Shown: positions 34,311 to 44,642 of the stretch, piece after piece | Layout: every line of letters starts with the position of its first letter | Numbering within the stretch: position 1 is the stretch's first letter | Source of the DNA: Pseudoduganella albidiflava | GTDB lineage: Bacteria > Pseudomonadota > Gammaproteobacteria > Burkholderiales > Burkholderiaceae_D | Assembly (NCBI RefSeq): GCF_004322755.1 | Contig: NZ_CP036401.1 | Location: forward strand, 6,696,001 to 6,760,000 | Length of the DNA: 64,000 nt | Direction: 5' to 3' | Translations under genes and position numbers: made by a program | Notes under the pieces: generated by a model | Told to the model about the DNA's origin: nothing | Databases searched by the model: none | What the model saw: only the letters and a program-made list of their open reading frames with translations

Positions 34311-35199
34311 CGAACAAGCCCTCACTTTTCCATGCGCCGATGAATGGCTGACGGCGATCCTGAGCCCGGCCGCGGCGCCCGCACGGCGCGGTGTGCTGAT
34401 CGTTGTCGGCGGGCCGCAATACCGTGCCGGCAGCCACCGCCAGTTCGCTTTGCTGGCCCGGGCGCTCGCGGCACAGGGCATCCCCGCCATGCGCTTCGAT
34501 TACCGCGGCATGGGCGACAGCAGCGGCCCGGCACGCAATTTCGAGGGCGTGGATGCCGACCTGCGCGCCGCCATCGACCGCTTCATGGCCGCAGTGCCGG
34601 GCTTGCAGGAAGTCGTGATCTGGGGCTTGTGCGATGCGGCCAGCGCGGCGCTGTTCTATGCGCGGCATGACCGCCGGGTCTCCGGCCTGGTGCTCCTCAA
34701 TCCCTGGGCGCGCACCCCGGATGGCCTGGCCCGCGCCACGTTGAAGCACTATTACGTGGAACGCCTTCTGCAGCCGGCACTGTGGAAGAAGATCGCCAGC
34801 GGCCAGTTCGAGTTCGGCAAGGCGCTGCGTTCGTTCAGTGGCCTGTTGCGGGCATCGCGGCGCGGCCCTGCCGAAGCGCCGGTCGCGGCGCCGGCGGCGC
34901 AAGCAGCGGCCGCGGTTCCCGCCATGCCGGCCAGTCCGGACCTGCATGCCCGCATGCTGGCCGGCTGGCAGGGTTTTGCGGGACCGATTTTATTGATCAT
35001 CAGTGGCGCCGACTTGACGGCGCAGGAGTTCCTGGACATGGTGAAGGCATCGCGCCAATGGCGAAAGCTGCTGGCCGCGCCGCGCGTGCAGCGTCATACG
35101 CTGCACGCGGCGGATCATACGTTCTCGCGCCGCGAATGGCGCGACCAAGTCGCCGCCTGGACGGCGGCATGGGTCGCCGAAACCGGAGCGCGGGCATGA
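34300..35199 (+). CDS. Exosortase A system-associated hydrolase 1
   Basis: A 299-residue alpha/beta hydrolase (TIGR03100-like). VLIVVGGPQYRAGSHRQF, MRFDYRGMGDSSGPA and WGLCDAASAAL form the core; the nucleophile position reads G-L-C-D-A, so a cysteine may replace the serine. LIISGADLTAQEF gives the acid residue and HAADHTFSRREW the histidine. An Ala/Pro-rich linker lies at about 190-215. The ATG at 34300 is inside the hydrolase 2 end. Acts probably on an acyl-enzyme or acyl-lipid intermediate of the same pathway. Confidence 0.88.
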   Translation: MQPDEQALTFPCADEWLTAILSPAAAPARRGVLIVVGGPQYRAGSHRQFALLARALAAQGIPAMRFDYRGMGDSSGPARNFEGVDADLRAAIDRFMAAVPGLQEVVIWGLCDAASAALFYARHDRRVSGLVLLNPWARTPDGLARATLKHYYVERLLQPALWKKIASGQFEFGKALRSFSGLLRASRRGPAEAPVAAPAAQAAAAVPAMPASPDLHARMLAGWQGFAGPILLIISGADLTAQEFLDMVKASRQWRKLLAAPRVQRHTLHAADHTFSRREWRDQVAAWTAAWVAETGARA

Positions 35200-36479
35200 A
35201 CCGCGTGTTGATGGTGGCCTATCACTATCCGCCGATGCGCGGCAGCAGCGGCATCCAGCGCACGCTGAAGTTTTCGCAATACCTGCCTCAGCACAGCTGG
35301 CAGCCGCTGGTACTGTCCGCCAGCCCGCGCGCCTACGCCAACAGCGGCAACGACCAGATGGCCGAAATTCCCCGGGAAGCGATCGTGCACCGCGCCTTCG
35401 CGCTCGATACCTCGCGCCACCTTTCCGTGCGTGGCCGCTATGTCGGCTGGATGGCGCTGCCCGACCGCTGGGTGTCCTGGTGCCTGGGTGCGATTCCGGC
35501 CGGGCTGCAGATGATCCGCAAGTACAAGCCGCAAGTGATCTGGACCACGTACCCGATCGCCAGCGCAAAGCTGATCGGCCTGGTGCTGCACAAACTGACG
35601 GGCCTGCCATGGATCGCCGACCTGCGCGACCCGATGACGGATGTGGACTATCCCGCCGATCCGCTGACGCGGCGCTTCTATCGCTGGATCGAGGAGAAAA
35701 CAGTGCGCAATTGCGCGCTGGCCGTGTGCACGACGCCGGGCGCTATCGTCACGTACACGAAGCGTTTCCCGGATATTCCCGTCAGCCGCTTTGCGTTGAT
35801 CGAAAACGGCTACGACGAGGAAAACTTCAGCACGGCCGCCGCCTCGCAAAAGGCGGCCGCGCCCATCGCGGGCAGGCCGTTCACGTTGATCCACAGCGGC
35901 ATCATCTACCCGTCCGAACGCGACCCGGTACCCTTCTTCGAAGCGCTGGCCGGCCTGAAGGCCGGCGGCACCGTCACGGCCATGCGCCTGCGCGTCGTGC
36001 TGCGCGCCACCGCGCATGACGACTTCCTGGTACCACTGATCGAAAAATACGGCATCGGAGACATCGTCAGCCTGGCGCCGCACATCGCCTATCGCGACGC
36101 GCTGGCCGAAATGCTGGGTGCGGATGGCCTGCTGGTTTTACAGGCCACCAACTGCAATCACCAGATCCCGGCCAAGCTGTATGAATACCTGCGCGCACGC
36201 CGGCCAGTACTGGCGTTGACGGACACCACGGGCGATACCGCCGCCGCCTTGCGCCACGCCGGCATCGATACCATCGGCCCGCTCGACGACAAGGCCGGCA
36301 TCCAGGCGGCGCTGCTGCGCTTTCTCGAGTTGGCGGAAGCGGGCCACGCGCCGCTTGCTTCCGACGAGGCGGTGGCCGCCAATTCCCGGCGCGCCCGCAC
36401 TGCCGAATTGGCGCGTCTGTTGAACGCGGTAACCGTTGCCGTGCCTACCACGCAGGTGAAAGGAAGCGAAGCATGCTGA
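35196..36479 (+). CDS. Glycosyltransferase family 4 protein
   Basis: A 427-residue GT-B enzyme. The N-terminal domain begins VLMVAYHYPPMRGSSGIQR, and LPWIADLRDPMTDVDYP is the acceptor-side motif of WcaI/WbuB-like transferases. The donor domain holds LIHSGIIYP and a C-terminal IPAKLYEYLRARRPVLAL with the conserved Glu. It follows hydrolase 1 with an ATGA-like overlap (35196 versus the stop ending 35199). It adds a sugar to the lipid-linked repeat; donor unknown. Confidence 0.88.
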   Translation: MNRVLMVAYHYPPMRGSSGIQRTLKFSQYLPQHSWQPLVLSASPRAYANSGNDQMAEIPREAIVHRAFALDTSRHLSVRGRYVGWMALPDRWVSWCLGAIPAGLQMIRKYKPQVIWTTYPIASAKLIGLVLHKLTGLPWIADLRDPMTDVDYPADPLTRRFYRWIEEKTVRNCALAVCTTPGAIVTYTKRFPDIPVSRFALIENGYDEENFSTAAASQKAAAPIAGRPFTLIHSGIIYPSERDPVPFFEALAGLKAGGTVTAMRLRVVLRATAHDDFLVPLIEKYGIGDIVSLAPHIAYRDALAEMLGADGLLVLQATNCNHQIPAKLYEYLRARRPVLALTDTTGDTAAALRHAGIDTIGPLDDKAGIQAALLRFLELAEAGHAPLASDEAVAANSRRARTAELARLLNAVTVAVPTTQVKGSEAC

Positions 36480-37225
36480 CCCTGAAATCGACATTGCGAT
36501 ACCTGGTGCCCGCCACATTGCTGCTGGCCGCCGCGTTTGCCAGCGCCAAACCGTATTGTGGCGAACTGGACAATGCACTCGGGCCCTTCGATTACCGCGA
36601 TGCGCCGCCCGATGCCCTGTACCTCGTTGAAATGGCCCACTATACCGACGAAGTTGCCGCTGGCGTGAAGGGCAACACCGGCGCGATCGGTGGTGACCTC
36701 GACTACACGCTGCGGGTATTCCCCAACCACGTGAAAGCGTTGACGACGATGGCGGCGGTGGCGATGCGCACCAAGGTCACCCAGCTGTTCAACGCCAGGT
36801 ATCCGGTCGAATGTTATTTCGAGCGCGCCGTGCGCTTCCAGCCGGACGACGGCATGGCCTGGGGTGCATACGGCAAATACCTGTACAGCATGGGGCAGGC
36901 GGAGCGCGCCATGCCGATGTTGAAGAAAGCCTACGACATGGCGCCGGACAACCCGTCCGTCAACTACAACCTCGGCATCGCCTACTTCCGTGCCAAGCAG
37001 TACGACCTCGCCGTGAAGCACGCCAAGGTCGCTTACCAGCACGATTTCCCGCTCGATGGCCTGCGTAACATGCTGGTCGGTGCCCGCAAGTGGGATGGCA
37101 AGGTGGAACCGTTGCCCGGGAAGGAAGACAAGGCTGAAACCGGGGACGATGCGGCCGCGAAGGTGGCCCCGGAAACCGGGGACGATGCCGCCGCGAAGGC
37201 AGCCTCGGAAACCGCGGCGCAATGA
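36473..37225 (+). CDS. Secreted TPR protein
   Basis: A 250-residue exported protein. Residues 1-25 form a signal peptide (ending FASAKPY). Cysteine 29 and a later Cys are present. Two to three tetratricopeptide units follow (about 80-205, for example YGKYLYSMGQAERAMPMLKKAYDMAPDNPSVNYNLGIAYFRAKQYDLAVKHAK). The C-terminus is an acidic/Ala tail containing a duplicated 12-residue unit coded by two 36-base repeats. It overlaps the glycosyltransferase gene by 7 bases and ends the operon. Probably a periplasmic scaffold. Confidence 0.85.
   Translation: MLTLKSTLRYLVPATLLLAAAFASAKPYCGELDNALGPFDYRDAPPDALYLVEMAHYTDEVAAGVKGNTGAIGGDLDYTLRVFPNHVKALTTMAAVAMRTKVTQLFNARYPVECYFERAVRFQPDDGMAWGAYGKYLYSMGQAERAMPMLKKAYDMAPDNPSVNYNLGIAYFRAKQYDLAVKHAKVAYQHDFPLDGLRNMLVGARKWDGKVEPLPGKEDKAETGDDAAAKVAPETGDDAAAKAASETAAQ
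37136..37207 (+). repeat. 36-bp tandem duplication in the TPR protein tail
   Basis: Two 36-base units (37136-37171 and 37172-37207) code ETGDDAAAKVAP and ETGDDAAAKAAS, followed by a partial third unit. The repeat adds a flexible acidic tail and keeps the frame. Confidence 0.85.
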
Positions 37226-37230
37226 TCGCT

Positions 37231-37258
37231 GTGCGGCCCGGCGTCACCCGGGCCGCAC
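37231..37258. terminator. Bidirectional hairpin between convergent operons
   Basis: GTGCGGCCCGG and CCGGGCCGCAC are perfect 11-base inverted repeats with a 6-base loop, 5 bases after the TPR protein stop (37225) and overlapping the end of the VanZ-like gene. Neither side has a clear T-run, so it may be a weak or factor-assisted terminator serving both convergent operons. Confidence 0.5.
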
Positions 37259-38458
37259 GGCGGTACGTCCCCGCGGCCCGGCGGCCCGCATGCCGTGGCC
37301 CCGGACGCACCATGGAATGATCCAGCCGATGCATGCCAGCACCACCTGCGTGATATCGCCATAGCGTCCCGGCAGCGACAGCTGCAGCCACTCCAGCAGG
37401 AACATGCCCAGCGCCAGCACCGCCGTGCCCAGCACGGCGCCGGCATCCTGCCGGTGGAACGGCAGCGCTTGCCGCAACAGGCATGCCATCGCCATCGGCG
37501 GCCACAGGAACTCCAGGATATTCTCCAGCCCCGACAGGTCGTTCATCTGGCCTTCGAACGGTACCCAGTTGAACGCCGGCTGGAACACCGCGGCATCGCC
37601 GGGCAGCGTTTCGTAGATCGCCAGCCCGGCAGCGAGCAGCAGCACCCCGGCAATCGCCAGCACGTTGGGCCGCAGGTTGCGCAGCATGACCAGCGCCGGC
37701 AACGCCAGCGCCAGCGCCGCGATCAGTTCCAGCGACAGCACGCGCCCGACGACCAGCAGTTTCCAGGCGCAGACAAACGCCGTCAGCAGGACATACAGCC
37801 GGAGCAGCGGCCGGCCGGTATGCAGCAGGGTGCACAGCAGGATGCCGAGCCCCACCTGGTAGCACCACAACGTCGCCAGCTTGCCCCAGCTGAACCAGTA
37901 GGGTGCCATCATCGAACGGTACAGGTAACCCAGCTTGCCGCGCAGCTGGGCGATGTCGAGCGAAGGTACCAGCGGCGTGGTTTGCGACAGCATCCACAGG
38001 GCGATGACGATCAGGCCCGTGCTGGCCAGCGGTCCGGGCCGGAACCAGTCGTCGCGCAGGCGCAGCAGCGTGGCGCCCGGCGCCGTGCGGCGGCTGACCA
38101 GCCCGCCGAACATCCCGCCGATGAGGCTGCCACCGAAGTTCATCGCCACGTCGACCAGTGACGGTACCCGCGACGGCAGGTACTGCTGGACGGCTTCGAT
38201 GCCAAGGCTGAGCGCGGTACCGGCCACGGCGGCCAGCAGCAACCCGGCCGCGAACGGCATGCGCCGTCCGCACCATGCCACCACCAGCAAGCCGAATGGC
38301 ATGTAGACCAGCACGTTCTGGATGACGTCGCCCTTGTCCAGGTACGTCGGCAATGTATGCAGGAAGGTGAGCGGTGGCGCCACCGGCTCGCCCCATGCGA
38401 ACGGATACCAGCTGCCATAGACCAGCAGCGCCGCATACAGCAACAGCAGGAAGCCCAT
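37244..38458 (-). CDS. VanZ-like multi-pass membrane protein
   Basis: A 404-residue integral membrane protein with roughly ten hydrophobic segments. The VanZ-like part (residues 35-125) includes YMPFGLLVVAWCGRRM and GTALSLGIEAVQQYLPSRVPSLVDVAMNFGG. Such proteins occur in exosortase loci but their role is not known. It is the last gene of the 45932-to-37244 operon, 9 bases after prsR. Its C-terminal coding end carries the hairpin shared with the convergent TPR gene. A second hydrophobic region (about 150-340) has no recognised domain. Confidence 0.82.
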   Translation of the reverse strand: MGFLLLLYAALLVYGSWYPFAWGEPVAPPLTFLHTLPTYLDKGDVIQNVLVYMPFGLLVVAWCGRRMPFAAGLLLAAVAGTALSLGIEAVQQYLPSRVPSLVDVAMNFGGSLIGGMFGGLVSRRTAPGATLLRLRDDWFRPGPLASTGLIVIALWMLSQTTPLVPSLDIAQLRGKLGYLYRSMMAPYWFSWGKLATLWCYQVGLGILLCTLLHTGRPLLRLYVLLTAFVCAWKLLVVGRVLSLELIAALALALPALVMLRNLRPNVLAIAGVLLLAAGLAIYETLPGDAAVFQPAFNWVPFEGQMNDLSGLENILEFLWPPMAMACLLRQALPFHRQDAGAVLGTAVLALGMFLLEWLQLSLPGRYGDITQVVLACIGWIIPWCVRGHGMRAAGPRGRTAVRPG

Positions 38459-38467
38459 CGGCGCCTG

Positions 38468-39838
38468 TCAGGCCGAGGCTACCGTGGGCCGGATCGCGTG
38501 GCGGTCCATCAGGTCATACAGCGTCGGGCGGCTGACACCGAGCAGCTCGGAAGCCTTGACGATGTTGCCCTCGACCCGCGCCAGCGCCTTGACGATCGCC
38601 TTGTACTCGGCCTCGTCGCGCACCTGGCGCAGGTTCAGTGGCTCGTCTTCGACCGGGCCGAGCCCCAGGCCGAGGTCGTCCGCCGTGATGGCCGGGCCAT
38701 CGGCCATGATGACCGCCCGCTTGATGCAGTTTTCCATTTCGCGCACGTTGCCCGGCCAGTCGTAGCGGGCGATCTGCGCCAGCGCATCGGGGGCGAAGTG
38801 CAGCATCGTGCGCCCCTCCTGGGTACAGAAGCGGTTCTTGAAATGCTGGGCCAGCAATACCGCGTCGCCATTGCGGTCACGCAGCGGCGGGATGGTCAAG
38901 ACGATCTCCGACAGGCGGTAATACAGGTCTTCACGGAACTTGCCGGTGGCGGCCAGCGTTTTCAGGTTCTGGTGCGTGGCGCAGATGATGCGCACGTCGA
39001 CGGGAATCTCATCATGGCCGCCGACCCGCTCGATCACGCGTTCCTGGAGGAAGCGCAGCAGTTTCGCCTGCAGCGCCATCGGCAGGTCGCCCACCTCGTC
39101 GAGGAAGAACGTGCCGCCGTTGGCCAGTTCGACCTTGCCCTTGGTTTGCTTGACCGCGCCGGTAAAGGCCCCCTTCTCATAGCCGAACAGCTCCGATTCC
39201 AGCAGCGTTTCGGGAATCGCCGCGCAGTTGATGGCCATGAAGCGCTCCTTGGCGCGCGGTGAAAGCTGGTGCAGCGCACGCGCCAGCACTTCCTTGCCGG
39301 TGCCGCTTTCGCCCAGCACCATCACCGTGGCGGAACTGGGGGCCACTTTCTCGATGTTGCGGCATACCTTCAGCATGCCGGGATCGCGGCTGATGAGTCC
39401 CGACAGCGGCGAGTCGGCCTGCCCCTGCTGCAAACGGCGGTGTTCCTGTTGCAAGCCGTGCAGCACGAAGGCGCGCTGGATCACCAGGTTGAGCAAGTCC
39501 GGCTCGCAGGGTTTCTGGTGGAAGTCGTATGCCCCCATGGCGATGGCCTTGACCGCGTGTCCGCGGTCCTGGTTGCCGGTGAGGACGATCACCTTCGTGT
39601 CCGGCAGCAGCGCCAGCATTTGTTCCAGCGTGGCCAGGCCTTCGGTGGCGCCATCCGGATCGGGTGGCAGCCCCAGGTCCATCGTCACCACGGCCGGTTC
39701 ATGGCGGCGCAACTGGGCCAGCGCGGCTTCGCGATCACCGGCCACCACCACGTCATAGGCGTCCAGGCTCCAGCGCAACTGCTTTTGCAGGCCGGGATCG
39801 TCCTCGATGATCAACAGCTTTGGTTTGGTTTGCGTCAC
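38468..39838 (-). CDS. prsR: PEP-CTERM-box sigma-54 response regulator PrsR
   Basis: A 456-residue NtrC-family activator. The receiver domain (1-125) has phospho-acceptor Asp54 in TMDLGLPPD. The AAA+ domain carries [17 protein letters not shown], the sigma-54 contact loop [13 protein letters not shown] and [13 protein letters not shown] Fis-type helix-turn-helix ends the protein ([20 protein letters not shown]). It should bind enhancer-like PEP-CTERM boxes and start sigma-54 transcription of PEP-CTERM genes; the promoter at 51986 is a good target candidate. It lies downstream of prsK with a 230-base gap containing a 15-base tandem repeat. Confidence 0.95.
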   Translation of the reverse strand: MTQTKPKLLIIEDDPGLQKQLRWSLDAYDVVVAGDREAALAQLRRHEPAVVTMDLGLPPDPDGATEGLATLEQMLALLPDTKVIVLTGNQDRGHAVKAIAMGAYDFHQKPCEPDLLNLVIQRAFVLHGLQQEHRRLQQGQADSPLSGLISRDPGMLKVCRNIEKVAPSSATVMVLGESGTGKEVLARALHQLSPRAKERFMAINCAAIPETLLESELFGYEKGAFTGAVKQTKGKVELANGGTFFLDEVGDLPMALQAKLLRFLQERVIERVGGHDEIPVDVRIICATHQNLKTLAATGKFREDLYYRLSEIVLTIPPLRDRNGDAVLLAQHFKNRFCTQEGRTMLHFAPDALAQIARYDWPGNVREMENCIKRAVIMADGPAITADDLGLGLGPVEDEPLNLRQVRDEAEYKAIVKALARVEGNIVKASELLGVSRPTLYDLMDRHAIRPTVASA

Positions 39839-39974
39839 AACAGTCCTCTTGCCGGGCTCCCGGCTTTAAATCCGCTTCAGCTATCGGCGCTTCAGCCATC
39901 CGTGCTGTCAATACCAGCGCTTTCACTATCGGCGCCTGATCTCCGCACGTTCAGGTCGGCGCGCTCAAGTCACG

Positions 39975-40034
39975 TTCATGCCGGCGCTTTTCTTCCCGGC
40001 GCCCTTGTTCCCGACGCTCTTCATCCCGGCCCTC
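39975..40034. repeat. 15-bp degenerate tandem repeat between prsR and prsK
   Basis: Four units (39975-39989, 39990-40004, 40005-40019 and 40020-40034) follow the pattern TTCNTCCCGGCGCYC with one to four changes each. A fifth related unit is at 39950-39964, and a CTATCGGCGC decamer occurs at 39881 and 39926. The last unit touches the prsK stop codon. Confidence 0.75.
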
Positions 40035-42069
40035 AGGCGGCGGCGCCGAGGGCGCCCGCGCCGTACAGCGGCAGCGTCACCGTAAACGTGGTGCCTTGCC
40101 CTGGTTTGCTGCGCACGTCGAGCTGGCCACCCAGTTCGTGGATATATTCCCGGCTCTCAAAGGCGCCGATGCCCATCCCGGCCGACTTGGTCGAGTCGAA
40201 CGGTTTGAACAGGCGCTCGCGCACGAACTCCTCATCCATGCCCTGCCCCGTATCGCCGATTTCGATCATGACCGCGTGCTCGCTGCCATCGACGCGCACC
40301 CACACCCGGCCATCGCGCGGCGTGGCCTCGATCGCGTTCTGGATCAGGTGCCCCAGCACACGCTCCAGGCGTTCGGCATCGGCCAGCACGCGCAAGCCGG
40401 ACTGCCCCACATGCAGTGCCGGTTTCGGTTCGAATGCCGCCTTCAAGGCCAGCGCCCCGGCCAGCACCTGGTCCACGGCCAGCGGCCGCGCATGCTCGGT
40501 GGTGGCGGTACGGCTGAGCTTTTGCAGCATCAGTTTCATCTTTTGCACCGAATAGCTTACCGTATCCTGCATGTCCCGCTGGAATTCCGGATTGTCGCGA
40601 TGCTTTTCCGCATTCGCCGTCAGCAGCGACAGCTGCGCCACCAGGTTCTTCAGGTCGTGGACCACGAAGGTCGACAAGCGGTTGAACGAGTCGAACTGGC
40701 GCGCCAGCATCAGCGCATTGTCGGCTTCCTGCTGGGCCAGGTAACTGGCCGCCTGGGTACCTGCCACCTTCAGCAGGTCCAGGACTTCCCAGTTCAGCGC
40801 AACAGGACTGCGCGGCTGTTGCAGGACGGTGAAGCCAAGCAGGCGGCCATGCAGCATCAGCGGTACCACCAGCCATGCGCGCGGGAAGGTACGCAGCCAT
40901 TGCGGCAGCACCGGCTCGCCCGTCACCCGCTCGTCCAGGTCCACGACCCACTGCTTTTCTTCGATGAAGCGGCAGAACGGCGAATCGGCCGGTTCGATGG
41001 CGGTCGGCGGCGCGGTATGCCAGTGCGCTGCCGGCTCGCAGCGCGCATCGCGCCGGATCCACAGTGCCCCTCCCGGGCTTTCCACGAGTGCCGCCAGCGC
41101 CTGGATCGTACGTTCCCCGAGACCCGGCCCCGGATGCGACAGCGTGCGGGTAAAGCTCAGCCACTCGTCGCGATAATCGTAGTTATAGCGGTAGAAATGC
41201 TTGCTGATGAATACCTTCAGCCAGGCACGGAAGCTGCCCGAGAAAAGGATCCCCACCAGCAGGATCGAAGCGCCGAACAGGAACACGAGCTGCATCAGCG
41301 AACCCCAGCTGCCGCCCACGAAGCGCAGGTAATAGGCCGCCGAACTCATCGTCAGCAGGTAGATCGCGGAACCGATCAGCGCCGCCGAATGGAACAGCAT
41401 CCGGCGCGACACGGCCAGCTGCCCGGTCCAGGATGCGCTGCGCAGCAACGACAGTGCCAGGAGCGGCGCGGTCAGCGCGTTGACCACGCCGCGGGCAGTC
41501 CACAGGTCGCCGTTCAGTTCACGGAACAGCAGCATGTCGCTGTACATGTAGAAGTCATACGCGAAAATACCGCCCAGTCCCAGGCAGGCAAACTTGATGG
41601 CCCAGCGGCTCTGCGTGCCGGCATTGCGGTACAGCTGCTCGATCAGCAGCATGCCCAGCACGGCGACACCGACACGGCCGATCACACTGACCTGGAAATG
41701 CAGGCCGGCAGGCAGGGCCGCCTCGGCCAGGGTCGCACCCAGCAGCAGCAGGTACAGTGCGGCGGAGAACGTCAGCATGCCACTGCGGCGGCGCGCCCCG
41801 CCGGGCGCACGCAGCTGGCCCAGCATGGCGAACAGGACGGTGGTCCAGGTGGCGTTGCGCAGCAGTTCGGCCAACTCGGCGGCCATCACCGGCACGGCGC
41901 CATGGGCCAGGCCGATCATCGCCATGCTCCATGGCGCCATCACGGCGCACGCGACGGCAATCAGGCGGGTGTGCGGCCGGCCACGCCAGCGTGTCAACAA
42001 CGGCACGCACAAGAGCACAAACGCCAGCGCGGCGCTGGCGTAGCTGAAGGAAGCGGTACTGACCGGCAT
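40033..42069 (-). CDS. prsK: XrtA/PEP-CTERM system histidine kinase PrsK
   Basis: A 678-residue membrane sensor kinase. About eight hydrophobic segments fill residues 5-285, a GAF-like domain spans about 315-450 (PSPGGALWIRR to LAQQEADNA), and a kinase core starts with the phospho-His471 motif VVHDLKNLVAQLSLL. The ATPase domain has the N-box HLIQNAIEATP and the G-boxes IGDTGQGMD and GMGIGAFESREYI. It should phosphorylate PrsR in response to an unknown envelope signal. The start is set at ATG 42069 because GGAG lies 5 bases ahead; GTG 42075 is possible. Confidence 0.95.
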   Translation of the reverse strand: MPVSTASFSYASAALAFVLLCVPLLTRWRGRPHTRLIAVACAVMAPWSMAMIGLAHGAVPVMAAELAELLRNATWTTVLFAMLGQLRAPGGARRRSGMLTFSAALYLLLLGATLAEAALPAGLHFQVSVIGRVGVAVLGMLLIEQLYRNAGTQSRWAIKFACLGLGGIFAYDFYMYSDMLLFRELNGDLWTARGVVNALTAPLLALSLLRSASWTGQLAVSRRMLFHSAALIGSAIYLLTMSSAAYYLRFVGGSWGSLMQLVFLFGASILLVGILFSGSFRAWLKVFISKHFYRYNYDYRDEWLSFTRTLSHPGPGLGERTIQALAALVESPGGALWIRRDARCEPAAHWHTAPPTAIEPADSPFCRFIEEKQWVVDLDERVTGEPVLPQWLRTFPRAWLVVPLMLHGRLLGFTVLQQPRSPVALNWEVLDLLKVAGTQAASYLAQQEADNALMLARQFDSFNRLSTFVVHDLKNLVAQLSLLTANAEKHRDNPEFQRDMQDTVSYSVQKMKLMLQKLSRTATTEHARPLAVDQVLAGALALKAAFEPKPALHVGQSGLRVLADAERLERVLGHLIQNAIEATPRDGRVWVRVDGSEHAVMIEIGDTGQGMDEEFVRERLFKPFDSTKSAGMGIGAFESREYIHELGGQLDVRSKPGQGTTFTVTLPLYGAGALGAAA

Positions 42070-42103
42070 CAGCACTCCGCGCGGCCGTGCAGCCCGGGGC
42101 CGC

Positions 42104-43507
42104 TCAGCGGCCTCCCCGGAACATCACGACCTTGAAGGTGTCGATCAACACCAGCACGTCGAGCAGCAGGCTGTTGTTCTTCACGTAATACAGGTCGTAC
42201 TGCAGCTTCTGTACGGCGTCCTCGACGGAATCGCCATATCCGTAGCGCACCTGTGCCCAGCCGGTAATGCCGGGCTTGATGCTGTGCCGCACGTTGTAGT
42301 ACGGCACGCGCTCGGTCAACTGTTCGACGAAGTACGGCCGCTCCGGCCGCGGGCCGACAAAGCTCATTTCACCCTTCAGCACATTCAGGATCTGCGGCAA
42401 CTCGTCGATCCGCAGCTTGCGGATGATGTTGCCGATCCGGGTGACGCGGGGATCGTTCTTGGCGGCCCACTGCGGCTTGCCACCCTGTTCCGCATTGGTG
42501 AACATGCTGCGAAACTTCAGCACGCGGAACACGTTGCCGTTCTTGCCGACCCGTTCCTGCGAATAAAAGATCGGGGCGCGGTCTTCGATATAGATCGCCA
42601 GCGCCGTCACCAGCATCACGGGAAGCGTCACCACCAGCAACAGCAGGCTGGCGGTAACGTCGAAGCTGCGCTTCATGAACGTGCGCATCCAGCTCTGGTC
42701 GAAGCCGCCGCCGAACACCAGCCAGCTCGGCTGTACGGAATCGACGCGGATCTGGCAGGTTTCACGTTCGAAGAACGTGGTGGAATCGGTGACGTTGATG
42801 CCGTACAGCTTGCAGTCGAGCAAATCCTTGATCGGGAACGTGCCGCCACGTCGATTTTGTACGGAGACCACGATTTCGCTGACGCGGTTCTGCCGCGCCA
42901 GCTGTACCAGCGATCTACCGGGATCGAGTGCCAGCAGGCGTTCGCGCGGCACCGTGATGTCCTCGCCGGGCACCGCCACGTAGCCTGCGACGTGGTATTT
43001 GTGATAGCTGCCGCTGCGCGTGACCAGCTCGCCACATTCCTTGGCCAGCTGGCCGCAGCCGACGAACATGATGCGCGATTCGAGGATCGACAGCTCGGAA
43101 CTTTTCAGGAACACGATGCGCGCCAGCACGATCCCGGTCCCCGAAATGCAGAACACCAGGATCAGGATGCCGCGGCCGAAATACAGGTCGGGCGCCAGGT
43201 AGAACACCAGCGTGAGGATGCAGAAGCCCATCGCGAACGACGGCATCAGTTGCAGGAAGAACGGATTGCGCAAGCCTTCGCTGACCTTGACCTGGTACAT
43301 GCCCAGCGCGCTCATCGAAAACACGATCGCGGCCGCAAACACGCAGGCGGACATGAAGAAATGGTCGAGCTTCGGCAGCACGAACTCGTCGCCGTCGAAG
43401 ATACGCAGCCCGGCACCTGCATAGAATGAACCGATGAGGATCAGGACTTCCAGGAACAGCAGGCTGAACACTACTTTGGATATGTAGTGGTTGGAGATTC
43501 TTAACAT
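42104..43507 (-). CDS. Polyisoprenyl-phosphate sugar phosphotransferase, XrtA system (TIGR03013-like)
   Basis: A 467-residue initiating glycosyltransferase. Five membrane segments (about 10-135 and 283-305) surround a CoA-binding-like domain ([15 protein letters not shown]). The C-terminal bacterial sugar transferase domain has [14 protein letters not shown], the donor motif [54 protein letters not shown] and [11 protein letters not shown]. It should transfer a sugar phosphate to undecaprenyl phosphate and so start each polysaccharide repeat. A GGGGGG-type ribosome site precedes the start. It lies 34 bases upstream of prsK. Confidence 0.92.
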   Translation of the reverse strand: MLRISNHYISKVVFSLLFLEVLILIGSFYAGAGLRIFDGDEFVLPKLDHFFMSACVFAAAIVFSMSALGMYQVKVSEGLRNPFFLQLMPSFAMGFCILTLVFYLAPDLYFGRGILILVFCISGTGIVLARIVFLKSSELSILESRIMFVGCGQLAKECGELVTRSGSYHKYHVAGYVAVPGEDITVPRERLLALDPGRSLVQLARQNRVSEIVVSVQNRRGGTFPIKDLLDCKLYGINVTDSTTFFERETCQIRVDSVQPSWLVFGGGFDQSWMRTFMKRSFDVTASLLLLVVTLPVMLVTALAIYIEDRAPIFYSQERVGKNGNVFRVLKFRSMFTNAEQGGKPQWAAKNDPRVTRIGNIIRKLRIDELPQILNVLKGEMSFVGPRPERPYFVEQLTERVPYYNVRHSIKPGITGWAQVRYGYGDSVEDAVQKLQYDLYYVKNNSLLLDVLVLIDTFKVVMFRGGR

Positions 43508-43577
43508 TTTTTACCCCCCAGGGCATACACCTAGTTTTTATTCCCGTACCGTCGAACGCGGCTTGTGGAACCACTTT

Positions 43578-44624
<1,047 letters not shown>

Positions 44625-44642
44625 GCCTTTATGGTTCGGCGC

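Noticed and set aside
40096..42135. Long plus-strand open frame opposite prsK
   Set aside because: Antisense of prsK; His/Gln/Arg-rich composition without domains.
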